From UBA1952 sp965246855 (GTDB taxonomy: Bacteria > Bacteroidota > Bacteroidia > Chitinophagales > Chitinophagaceae): a stretch of 64,000 nucleotides of DNA. A model generated the notes under the pieces. The model saw nothing but the letters and a program-made list of their open reading frames with translations, was not told where the DNA came from and searched no databases. Within the stretch, counting starts at the first letter, position 1; the number at the start of each line of letters is the position of its first letter. Position numbers and translations under genes: made by a program. This document shows positions 51,529 to 58,960 of the stretch, in pieces. The DNA lies in contig CBDFFP010000002.1 of NCBI GenBank assembly GCA_965246855.1, positions 372,001 to 436,000 of the forward strand, read 5' to 3'.

Positions 51529-51981
51529 TCACGGCAGCTTGGTCAAATGTGTTTCGTTAAGCGTGCTTATCCCCAGCACTCCTATGCTCCGGCGGGTGTG
51601 AATAAGGGTGTTTTCTGTCAGCGTTTTCACCGTCAGCGTATCTATGGTACCTGCCTGAAGATTGATCTGAAAGATGCGCGATTCCTGCATCGAATGGGTA
51701 TATTGAAAAGAATCAACCGGAACTTCGCCTGCGCAAAGACTGTCGCCACCATTGTTGTAACCCTTTCCATTCAGCCCGTAAAAGGTGAAATTGTCTCCCT
51801 GGCAAGCACTTGGATAAAGTGTATCCGTGTAAGTAATATTGATAATTGGAACGGTATAAGTGGAAATGGTTTTCTCGGTTTTCCATTTGCCGATGATGTA
51901 GGAAGCGGGGTTGGGCGTGTCCTTATTACAGGAGGCAAAAAGAGCGATTGCGCAGGCGGCGGAGAGGAGAACCTTTTTCAT
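51529..51981 (-). CDS. Lipocalin-like lipoprotein
   Basis: 150 residues from ATG 51981 (MKKVLLSAACAIALFASCNKD); lipobox ALFASC. The mature domain begins IGKWKTEKTIS and contains GDNFTFYGLNGKGYNNGG, the pattern of small Bacteroidota lipocalin-like lipoproteins (DUF4923/lipocalin_4-like). Function unknown. It is the intact member of a tandem pair with the frameshifted gene at 51044. A terminator for the bamA operon lies just upstream. Confidence 0.75.
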   Translation of the reverse strand: MKKVLLSAACAIALFASCNKDTPNPASYIIGKWKTEKTISTYTVPIINITYTDTLYPSACQGDNFTFYGLNGKGYNNGGDSLCAGEVPVDSFQYTHSMQESRIFQINLQAGTIDTLTVKTLTENTLIHTRRSIGVLGISTLNETHLTKLP

Positions 51982-52027
51982 GGAGATTTTGAGGATTGCA
52001 AATATACCAGTGTGAGTTTCTCTCACA

Positions 52028-52057
52028 AAAAAGCCCCGGGAAATTTCCGGGGCTTTT
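52028..52057. terminator. Terminator of the uppS-bamA-ompH operon
   Basis: AAAAAGCCCCGGGAAATTTCCGGGGCTTTTT, a perfect palindrome with T-runs on both strands, 20 bp past the ompH stop. Confidence 0.9.
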
Positions 52058-52077
52058 TCTAAAAACAAGCTTCTGAA

Positions 52078-52617
52078 CTATGGCTTCACCGGCGCAGTCG
52101 CCGTAGCGCCGCCTTTCACACCAAGTTTCGCCTTCACGGCTTCCATAATGTTCTCGGTTTCCTTCGCGTACAGCAGCCCACCGCCGGAAGAATCAAACAC
52201 GTAGTCGTAGCCTTTTTCTGCCGCAACGGATTTAATTGCCTTGTCGGCTTTCTCCAGAATCGGTTTGTAGAGGTCTTCTTTTTTCTTCTGCACTTTCTCC
52301 GTCGCGCTTTGGTTGGTGCTTTCCATCCGCGCCTGCAAGTCTTGGATTTCTTTGGCTTTCACTTCCTTCACGGCGTCGCTCATCGCGGCTTGGCCGGCCT
52401 GATAGTCCTTCACCTTTTTCTCATACTCTTTGCTCATCGTCTCCAACTGATCCTGATACGCTTTGGCGAAAGTTTTCAGGTCGTTGTCAGCCTTGGTTAC
52501 GTCGGGCAGGCTTTGCAGCAATTCAGCAGAGTTGATGTAACCCAGTTTCGGGCTTTGGGCAAATACGGCGGCGGTGAGCGCAAAGCAAGCAGCCAGCGTC
52601 AGGGTGATTTTCTTCAT
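52078..52617 (-). CDS. OmpH/Skp-family periplasmic chaperone (copy 1)
   Basis: 179 residues, signal peptide MKKITLTLAACFALTAAVFAQ. KLGYINSAELLQSLPDV is followed by a long coiled coil (~40-130, KTFAKAYQDQLETMSKEYEKKVKDY), then AEKGYDYVFDSSGGGLLYA. Skp/OmpH trimers hold unfolded outer-membrane proteins for the BAM complex. It is the last gene of uppS-bamA-ompH-ompH. A disordered Ala/Pro tail is unusual compared with the next copy. Confidence 0.9.
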   Translation of the reverse strand: MKKITLTLAACFALTAAVFAQSPKLGYINSAELLQSLPDVTKADNDLKTFAKAYQDQLETMSKEYEKKVKDYQAGQAAMSDAVKEVKAKEIQDLQARMESTNQSATEKVQKKKEDLYKPILEKADKAIKSVAAEKGYDYVFDSSGGGLLYAKETENIMEAVKAKLGVKGGATATAPVKP

Positions 52618-52653
52618 TCGGTAAAAATAGAGGGGTTGGTTTTTTGAGAAGAT

Positions 52654-53169
52654 TTATTTGTTCACGCCCAGTTGCTTCAACACGTCGTCGGAGCGGTCCA
52701 GCTTCGGGTCGGCATAAAAAAGCGTTACGCCACCGGCCTTGTCCAGCACCATATCGTAGCTCTTCTGCGAAGCCATTTTCTGCACCGCATTGTACACGCG
52801 GTCTTGAATAGGCTTCACCAGCGTCTGGCGTTGTTTAAAAAGGTCGCCTTCGTAGCCAAAGCGTTGCTTTTGCAGGTCTTTGGCCGCGCGCTCTTTCACC
52901 ACAATTTCGTCTTCGCGCTTCTTGCGCATCTCGTCGTTCAGCATGGCGCGCTCGGCGGTGTAGCTCTTATACATCTTGTCCACGTCGCTCATCTTGTTGT
53001 CAATCTCCGTTTGCCAGCCTTTGGAAAGGCGGTCAAGCTGTTCCTGCGAGGTTTTGTATTCCGGCACACGGTCCAGAATGTATTTGGAATCAATGATGCA
53101 ATAGCGTTGCGCGGTGGCTGTGGTGGCGGTAGCGGCAAAGAGCGCGGCGACCAAGAGAAGGGATTTCAT
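52654..53169 (-). CDS. OmpH/Skp-family periplasmic chaperone (copy 2)
   Basis: 171 residues, signal peptide MKSLLLVAALFAATATTATAQ. RYCIIDSKYILDRVPEYKTSQEQLDRL is followed by a charged coiled coil and QKSYDMVLDKAGGVTLFYADPKLDRSDDVLKQLG. Two tandem OmpH genes after bamA are usual in Bacteroidota; the two copies differ clearly, so they may form a mixed chaperone or serve different clients. 36 bp separate them. Confidence 0.9.
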   Translation of the reverse strand: MKSLLLVAALFAATATTATAQRYCIIDSKYILDRVPEYKTSQEQLDRLSKGWQTEIDNKMSDVDKMYKSYTAERAMLNDEMRKKREDEIVVKERAAKDLQKQRFGYEGDLFKQRQTLVKPIQDRVYNAVQKMASQKSYDMVLDKAGGVTLFYADPKLDRSDDVLKQLGVNK

Positions 53170-53234
53170 GGAGGAGAATCAGTTTTTTTCGTTGTGGGAG
53201 ATATAGACGAAAAGAGGGCAAAGGGGCTTAATTC

Positions 53235-55871
53235 TTATTCCGGCTCGAAGCCCAACATGAAGTTAAATTTACCCATATCCTTCAAGCTCGTCACGCCGTT
53301 TGCGGGGTCGTAGCGGTCAAATCCAATCCCATAGTCCAGTCCCATCAGGCCAAACATCGGCAGGAACAAGCGGATGCCCACGCCCGCCGAGCGGCGAAGT
53401 TGAAACGGATTATAGTCCTTGAAGGTTGCCCAGCCATTCGCCATGTCAAAGAACGCAAGGCCGTAAATGGTGCTTGTCGGCGAGAGGGAAAACGGATAGC
53501 GCAGCTCCAGTTGGTACTTGTTGAAAACCGTGGCGTTCTGTGCATAAATCTCGTAGCCCCGGTGCGCAATAATGTCGCGGCCCACAAAGAAGTTCTGCCC
53601 CGTCAGACCGTCGCCGCCCACCTGGAAACGCTCAAAAGGCGAGTAGCCGATTTGGGAATTGTAGTAGCCCAGAAAGCCGTATTTCGCACCCATTTTCAAC
53701 ACCAGATTGCCCACCACGCGCTGATACCAGTTGGCGTTAAAACGGTAGCGGTGATACTCTACAAACTTAAACTTCTCCTGCGGTGTCTGCGTGGAAATGT
53801 CTTTGTCGGAAAACGCGCTGTAAGGAGGCGTAAACTGGAACGTAAAGTTGATATCAGAGCCACTGCGCGGATACAACGGCTGGTCCACACTGTAGCGCGA
53901 AAGGCCGATGCGGAAATACAGGTTGTTGGCCACGCCGGTGTTGAAGCCTTCCAGCAGGTTATAGCTTTTCAGGTTAAAGCGTTGGTAGTTCACGCCTGTC
54001 GTCAAGACAAAGTTGTCGTCGGGCCATTTCAGGCGACGCGACAGGGAAACACCGCCGCCAATCACGCGCAGATAAGAAGAATCCGGGTAGGCAGCGATGT
54101 TGGAGAATTTGGAATACAGAATGCTCGTCGTCAGCGCATTGGGCTTTCTGCCGCCCAGCCACGGCTCGGTAAACGAGAAGTTGAGCGAGTTATAAAGAAT
54201 ACCGTTCGACTGGAAGTTCAGGGACAATTTTTGGCCATCGCCCACCGGCAGCGGGTCCCAAAGCTTAGGCTTAAAGACGTTGCGCAAGGAGAAGTTGTTG
54301 AACTGAATCCCGATGTTTCCATACAGCTTTACACCGCCGCCAAAACCAAGCGAAAGCTGCAATTGGTCGCTGGATTTTTCGGCCACCTGATACTCAATAT
54401 CCACCGTGCCATCTTCGGGATTGGGCTTTGGAATCGGAACGGTTTTCTCCGGGTCAAAGAAGCCCAGTGTAGAAATCTGGCGTTGCGAACGGATGATGTC
54501 GGCGCGGGAAAACTTGCTTCCCGGAACGGTATAAATCTCCCGGCGAATCACATGCTCACTCGTGCGGTCGTTTCCGGTGATGGTCACGTTCTTAATCGTT
54601 GCCTGCGTGCCTTCGGTGATGCGGATTTCGTAGTTAATCGTGTCGCCCACAATGCTCTTCTCCACCGGCTCAATCTGGAAAAACAGGTAGCCGTCGTCCA
54701 TGTAGGCAGACGTGATTTCCTCCCCGCCATCCATCGACGGAATGCGCCCGATTCTGCGGTCAAGCAGTTCCTGGCTATACACTTCGCCCTTCTTGATGTT
54801 CAGGATTTGAGAGAGCCGCTCGTTTGTGTATTTGGTGTTGCCTTTCCACGTGATGTCGCCAAAGTAATAGCGCCGTCCTTCATTCACCTTCAGGTCAATA
54901 TTGATGTTGCCGGAGGGCAGCATGTACACCGTATCGCCCACGATGCTTGCGTCGCGATAACCGAGTGCGTTGTAGGCCGCCAGAATGCTTTCGCGGTCTT
55001 CGGCAAATTTCTCCGGGTTGTATTTGGAGGAGCGCCAGAACTGGTAACGGAAATACGGGTCGAGAGCTTCTAAAGTCTTGGAAAGGGAAAGGAAATTCTT
55101 CTCCCGGATATAGCTGTTAAACGACCGCTCGTCCTTCTCATACACGCTGTTTTCATCTGCCGGATGCAGCGTAATGCGCGCCATTTCCTTCGTACTCTTA
55201 AAGCCTTTTTTCAGCCGCGAATCGCCTACCTGATTGTTCCCGGAAATGTTGATTTGGTTGATGCGCGTTTTAGTGCCTTTGTCGATATCAAACGTGAGGA
55301 TAACGCTGTTTTTCACGTCCGGGTCGGGGCGCTCAATCACGTTCACTTTCACCTGCCCGTAGCCTTTGTCGGCAAAGTATTTCTGGATGCGCACCACCGC
55401 GTCTTTCTTTATGCCTTCCGTCACCACTTTGGAGCGCACAAGGCCGATTCTTTTGTCCAGCTCATCGCCCTCCGACTTCTTGATGCCGGCAAAATTCTTT
55501 TTGGAAAGGCGCGGGCGCTCTTCCACCGAAATGATGAGAAAAATGCGGTCGCCCACGTAGCGGTCAATCAGAATCTGCACATCGCTGAACAGGTCTTGCT
55601 TCCACAGGTTGCGGATGGCGCGGGAAATCGTCGGGTCATTGGGCAGCTTCACTTTCGTGCCCACCGAAAGGCCCGCTACGGATTGCAGCAGGTCGGCGTC
55701 CAGGTATTGTATGCCCGTCACGGTGATGCCGCCGATGGTATACTCCTGAACGCGTGGTGCTTGGGGCCTACCCATACCGCCGCCCAGTTGTGCATGGCTT
55801 TGCAGGGGCGCGCCCAGCATTCCGAGGGCCACCATCAGCCCGATGTATAAAACAGAAAACTTCAGTCGCAT
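53235..55871 (-). CDS. bamA: Outer-membrane protein assembly factor BamA
   Basis: 878 residues, signal peptide ending LQSHAQ. Five POTRA domains occupy roughly 45-450 (for example YTIGGITVTGIQYLDADLLQSVAGLSVG, IRNLWKQDLFSDVQILIDRYVGDRIFLIISVEERPRL). The 16-strand barrel follows, with FERFQVGGDGLTGQNF and a final strand ending in KFNFMLGFEPE. Inserts outer-membrane proteins. It lies 8 bp after uppS and is followed by two ompH genes, the classic envelope cluster. Confidence 0.95.
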   Translation of the reverse strand: MRLKFSVLYIGLMVALGMLGAPLQSHAQLGGGMGRPQAPRVQEYTIGGITVTGIQYLDADLLQSVAGLSVGTKVKLPNDPTISRAIRNLWKQDLFSDVQILIDRYVGDRIFLIISVEERPRLSKKNFAGIKKSEGDELDKRIGLVRSKVVTEGIKKDAVVRIQKYFADKGYGQVKVNVIERPDPDVKNSVILTFDIDKGTKTRINQINISGNNQVGDSRLKKGFKSTKEMARITLHPADENSVYEKDERSFNSYIREKNFLSLSKTLEALDPYFRYQFWRSSKYNPEKFAEDRESILAAYNALGYRDASIVGDTVYMLPSGNINIDLKVNEGRRYYFGDITWKGNTKYTNERLSQILNIKKGEVYSQELLDRRIGRIPSMDGGEEITSAYMDDGYLFFQIEPVEKSIVGDTINYEIRITEGTQATIKNVTITGNDRTSEHVIRREIYTVPGSKFSRADIIRSQRQISTLGFFDPEKTVPIPKPNPEDGTVDIEYQVAEKSSDQLQLSLGFGGGVKLYGNIGIQFNNFSLRNVFKPKLWDPLPVGDGQKLSLNFQSNGILYNSLNFSFTEPWLGGRKPNALTTSILYSKFSNIAAYPDSSYLRVIGGGVSLSRRLKWPDDNFVLTTGVNYQRFNLKSYNLLEGFNTGVANNLYFRIGLSRYSVDQPLYPRSGSDINFTFQFTPPYSAFSDKDISTQTPQEKFKFVEYHRYRFNANWYQRVVGNLVLKMGAKYGFLGYYNSQIGYSPFERFQVGGDGLTGQNFFVGRDIIAHRGYEIYAQNATVFNKYQLELRYPFSLSPTSTIYGLAFFDMANGWATFKDYNPFQLRRSAGVGIRLFLPMFGLMGLDYGIGFDRYDPANGVTSLKDMGKFNFMLGFEPE

Positions 55872-55879
55872 GTGCGCGC

Positions 55880-56665
55880 TTAAAAAGATTGGATTTGCTC
55901 GCTTGTTTTACCAAAGCGGCGCTCGCGCTGTCCGTAGTCGGCAAGGGCCTCTAACAGGTGTGGCTTGCGGAAATCCGGCCAGTGAACAGGCGTAAAATAA
56001 AGCTCGGCGTAGGCGAGCTGATAAAGCAAAAAGTTAGAAATCCGGTGTTCGCCGGAGGTGCGTATCATCAGTTCCGGGTCGGGAAAACGGGCTGTGTAAA
56101 GCTCTTTCTCCAACAACGCCTCAGTAATGTTTTCGGAAAGGATTTTTCCTGCCACCACGTCTTCGGCCAGTCGCCGCGCGGCGCGGGTGATTTCCTGCCG
56201 ACCTGAATAGCTAAGCGCCAGAATCAATGTCACGCGCGTGTTGTCTTTGGTAATCTCCATCGCCTCGTCCAGCTCGCGCTGACACATTGCGGGCAAGGAT
56301 TCCACATCGCCAATCACCTGCAGGCGCACGCCTTTGTGGCGCAACTCTTCCACCTCTTTGCGAAGCGTGTTTACCAGCAACTCCATCAGCGCATTTACCT
56401 CGGCTTGCGGGCGGTTCCAGTTCTCGGTGGAAAAGGCGTAAAGCGTGAGATAGGGAATACCAATCTCGCCGCAGGCGTTTACGATTTCGCGCACGCTCAG
56501 CACACCTTCGTAGTGACCGTGAACACGGTCTTTGCCGCGCTCTTTAGCCCAGCGCCCGTTGCCATCCATAATGATAGCCACATGCTGCGGCAGCCGTCCG
56601 CGCTCCGGAGAAGGCTGTTGAGAATGGGAATTCAAAGGAGAGGAAGAAGGACTGCCGGAGGACAC
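55880..56665 (-). CDS. uppS: Isoprenyl (undecaprenyl) diphosphate synthase
   Basis: 261 residues. cis-prenyltransferase: HVAIIMDGNGRWAKERGKDRVHGHYEGV with the catalytic Asp, YLTLYAFSTENWNRPQAEV, LILALSYSGRQEI, PDPELMIRTSGEHRISNFLLYQLAYAELYFTPVHWPDF. Makes the C55 lipid carrier for peptidoglycan and surface glycans. A ~25-residue Ser/Pro-rich extension precedes the core; starts nearer the core are not available as ATG. First gene of the envelope operon. Confidence 0.95.
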   Translation of the reverse strand: MSSGSPSSSPLNSHSQQPSPERGRLPQHVAIIMDGNGRWAKERGKDRVHGHYEGVLSVREIVNACGEIGIPYLTLYAFSTENWNRPQAEVNALMELLVNTLRKEVEELRHKGVRLQVIGDVESLPAMCQRELDEAMEITKDNTRVTLILALSYSGRQEITRAARRLAEDVVAGKILSENITEALLEKELYTARFPDPELMIRTSGEHRISNFLLYQLAYAELYFTPVHWPDFRKPHLLEALADYGQRERRFGKTSEQIQSF

Positions 56666-56748
56666 TTTTTGCGGAAAGGGGCGAAGGTACGAAAATGCCT
56701 TTCGCGTATGGGAAAGTAGCGGCGTTAAAAAGGGTTAAACAGGCAGGC

Positions 56749-56781
56749 AAACCTATAAGGTTTTAGAAACCTTATAGGTTT
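56749..56781. repeat. Hairpin AACCTATAAGGTTT / AAACCTTATAGGTT
   Basis: Two AACCTATAAGGTT-type palindromes 19 bp apart form one 14-bp-stem hairpin with a 3-base loop. A related copy is at 11451. Confidence 0.7.
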
Positions 56782-56863
56782 TGCGGAACACTTTGTCACG
56801 CTCAATGTTATTCGCTTTCTTACCCATACCGAAGACCTCCCAAGGGTTTTGTGGGACACTTGC

Positions 56864-57024
56864 AGCCCTGTAGGGGCGCAGGTTTGGTAGAACAAAAAGT
56901 CTTTTTTAGAAAAGGAAGTCCCGTAGGGACGCGGGGTTGGTCAGACCGAACCTGCGTCCCTACGGGACTTTGTCCTCCTTTTATCCCAAACAAATAGCTA
57001 CCAAACCGTCGCCCCTACAGGGCT
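56864..57024. repeat. 161-bp MITE-like element with 27-bp inverted ends
   Basis: The left end AGCCCTGTAGGGGCG plus GGTTTGGTAG (56864-56890) is mirrored at 56998-57024 with two mismatches in the middle. Inside, GTCCCGTAGGGACG (56918) and CGTCCCTACGGGAC (56955) form a second stem. It has no reading frame, and lies between uppS and upp. A non-autonomous transposon or a structured RNA are both possible. Confidence 0.8.
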
Positions 57025-57105
57025 ATGGCTTTTAGCAGCAGCGTGACGACATCTTCAAAGGTCTTGTGCTTTTTAGAGTTGTTTTGTCACTCGCTTCGCA
57101 AGTCC

Positions 57106-57113
57106 TAATTTTC
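57106..57113 (+). promoter_or_regulatory. Possible -7 box TAATTTTC(G) of upp
   Basis: TAATTTTCG lies 8 bp before the upp start. Confidence 0.35.
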
Positions 57114-57121
57114 GCGTCTTT

Positions 57122-57772
57122 ATGGTCAAGAATTTAAGCCAGAAACCGGGCGCTGTCAGCCTGTGGATGCGCGAACTGCGCGACATCAATATTCAGAATG
57201 ACCGGATGCGTTTCCGCCACAATCTGGAACGCATCGGCTTTGCGGCGGGCTGCGAAATCAGCAAGACGCTTTCCTATCAGAAAGGCTCTGTGCAAACGCC
57301 CCTCGGCACGGCTACAACCTATACCCTAAAGGCGCAGCCGGTAATTGCTACCATCTTGCGTGCCGGAATGCCGATGCACCAGGGCCTGCTTCAGTGTTTT
57401 GACCATGCCGACAGCGCCTTTGTAGCTTCTTACCGCAAGCACCATCCCGACGGCAGTTTTGAGATTTCCAGCCACTACACCACTTGCCCCGACTTGGACG
57501 GACGGCCTTTGATTGTGGCCGACCCGATGCTGGCCACCGGCGCGTCGCTCGTGCTGGCGCTGGATTCTCTTTTGGAAAACGGTGTGCCTTCCAGCATTCA
57601 CCTCGTAGCGGCCATCTCTACTACTGAAGGCATTGCGCACGTGGAGCGGAAATATCCGCAGGTAACCATTTGGACGGGCGATGTGGATGAGGAAATGACC
57701 GCCAAAAGCTATATCGTTCCCGGCTTGGGCGATGCCGGGGATTTGGCGTTTGGGCTGAAGCGGCAGGGGTGA
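57122..57772 (+). CDS. upp: Uracil phosphoribosyltransferase
   Basis: 216 residues. Salvage of uracil to UMP with PRPP. It has DINIQNDRMRFRHNLERIGFAAGCEIS, PVIATILRAGMPMHQGLLQCF, the PRPP loop LIVADPMLATGASLVLALDSLLENG and VPGLGDAGDLAFG at the C-terminus. It matches the upp family in length. Monocistronic or with the hypothetical gene 42 bp downstream. A MITE-like element precedes it. Confidence 0.93.
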   Translation: MVKNLSQKPGAVSLWMRELRDINIQNDRMRFRHNLERIGFAAGCEISKTLSYQKGSVQTPLGTATTYTLKAQPVIATILRAGMPMHQGLLQCFDHADSAFVASYRKHHPDGSFEISSHYTTCPDLDGRPLIVADPMLATGASLVLALDSLLENGVPSSIHLVAAISTTEGIAHVERKYPQVTIWTGDVDEEMTAKSYIVPGLGDAGDLAFGLKRQG

Positions 57773-57814
57773 GGCTTTGCTGTTTAAAAGGGAAGTACCT
57801 TCTTTTCCGTTCCC

Positions 57815-58495
57815 ATGAATCAAGGCCAACTAAATCTTCTAGAAACCCACGAGCGCAGCTTTGACTTTTTGACCGATAACGCGGTTCTCTGGCAAGGTTA
57901 CGCGCCGTTGGCAAATCCGGTGCGCGACTTGGGCCTTTCCATCCAAACCCGCAAAAGCGCCTTGGTTACGCAGCAAATCAACAGCAAGGGGGCAACCGCC
58001 GGAAAGATTCTTGCACAGCAGGCTGCCATAGAGGCGACGTTACAGGTGAGCAAACTGGCGAATGCCTATGCCCTCACCCAGGAAGATGCCGACCTTTCCA
58101 TACAGACCAACAGAAGCAAGGGCCACCTGCAAAACCTGCCCGACGCGCAGGGGATAGCGGTGATGCGGCAAATGCTGTTGACCATTACGCCACACGCAGC
58201 AGCGTTGATTCCGTATGGCGTAACAGCGGCAGACCTGACAACCGCACAGACGGCAATAGATGCGGCAGAAGACGTGCTGAATGCGCCGCGAAAGGTGGTG
58301 AATAAAAAGAAAACCGCCCGCCAGGGCATCCTGGTTGCGGAGCGCATGGCCCGCGCGGCGTTGGCAATAATAGACAAGCTGATAACCTACTTTGAAAAGA
58401 CGCACCCCGAATTCGTGCGGACATACATTAATACGCGGGTGAAAATAGACCGGCGCGGCGGCGGCGGTGGGGACGACACGCCGCCCCAGCCTTGA
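57815..58495 (+). CDS. Hypothetical helical protein with Gly/Asp/Pro tail
   Basis: 226 residues, no signal peptide or membrane helix, predicted mostly helical. Segments such as NSKGATAGKILAQQAAIEATLQVSKLANAYALTQ, the central GIAVMRQMLLTITPHAAALIPYGVTAADL and the C-terminal ARAALAIIDKLITYFEKTHPEFVRTYINTRVKI suggest a four-helix-type fold. It ends RRGGGGGDDTPPQP, disordered. No family is recognised. 42 bp after upp; the AT-rich 21-bp array starts within 40 bp of its stop. Confidence 0.7.
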   Translation: MNQGQLNLLETHERSFDFLTDNAVLWQGYAPLANPVRDLGLSIQTRKSALVTQQINSKGATAGKILAQQAAIEATLQVSKLANAYALTQEDADLSIQTNRSKGHLQNLPDAQGIAVMRQMLLTITPHAAALIPYGVTAADLTTAQTAIDAAEDVLNAPRKVVNKKKTARQGILVAERMARAALAIIDKLITYFEKTHPEFVRTYINTRVKIDRRGGGGGDDTPPQP

Positions 58496-58525
58496 GCCAA
58501 AGGCCGAAAATGTCTCTTCTATGCC

Positions 58526-58790
58526 AAAAAACGACTGACAAGTGATTTAAAACAACTAATTATCGTTAAAAAACGGCTAACAAATATCTTAAAACGATTG
58601 ACTAGCGCCTAAAAATGGCTAACAAATGATTTAAAACGACTAACAAATAATTTAAAACGGCCAATTATTATTAAAAATGCCTTACAAATAAAATAAAACA
58701 CTCACAAATTGTCGAAAAACGACTAACAAATATAGTAAAACGACTGCTTAATACGAAAAAACGCCTATTAAATACAATGAAACATAAATT
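58526..58790. repeat. AT-rich 21-bp periodic array, 13 units (AAAACGACTAACAAATNAT)
   Basis: The C of the AAAACG-like core falls at 58532, 553, 574, 595, (616), 637, 658, (678), 699, 720, 741, 762 and 783: 21 bp each time, apart from one 20-bp step. Linkers often read CTAACAAATNATTT. Two units carry AAAATG instead. Unlike the GC-rich arrays it contains frequent TAA triplets and no sizeable reading frame on either strand. It lies between two unknown plus-strand genes. Confidence 0.95.
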
Positions 58791-58920
58791 TGATGATGAG
58801 TAACGTGCTTTAAAACCTTTGTTTTCGCTGTTGGAAGGGGAATTTAGGTGGACTACTGTCTAATAATATCGCCCAAGTGACACAAACAGGTGCGGCGCCC
58901 CTTTGCTTCCTAAATGTTCT

Positions 58921-58928
58921 TATTTTCG
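58921..58928 (+). promoter_or_regulatory. Possible -7 box TATTTTCG
   Basis: TAnnTTCG-type box 32 bp before the ATG of the acidic hypothetical gene. Confidence 0.35.
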
Positions 58929-58960
58929 GGGAGTCTTTTTTCTCCCAAAAACCATCTCCC

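Noticed and set aside
53400..55073. 557-codon plus-strand frame
   Set aside because: Antisense to bamA; its histidine/valine/arginine-rich translation has no domain, signal peptide or conserved motif.
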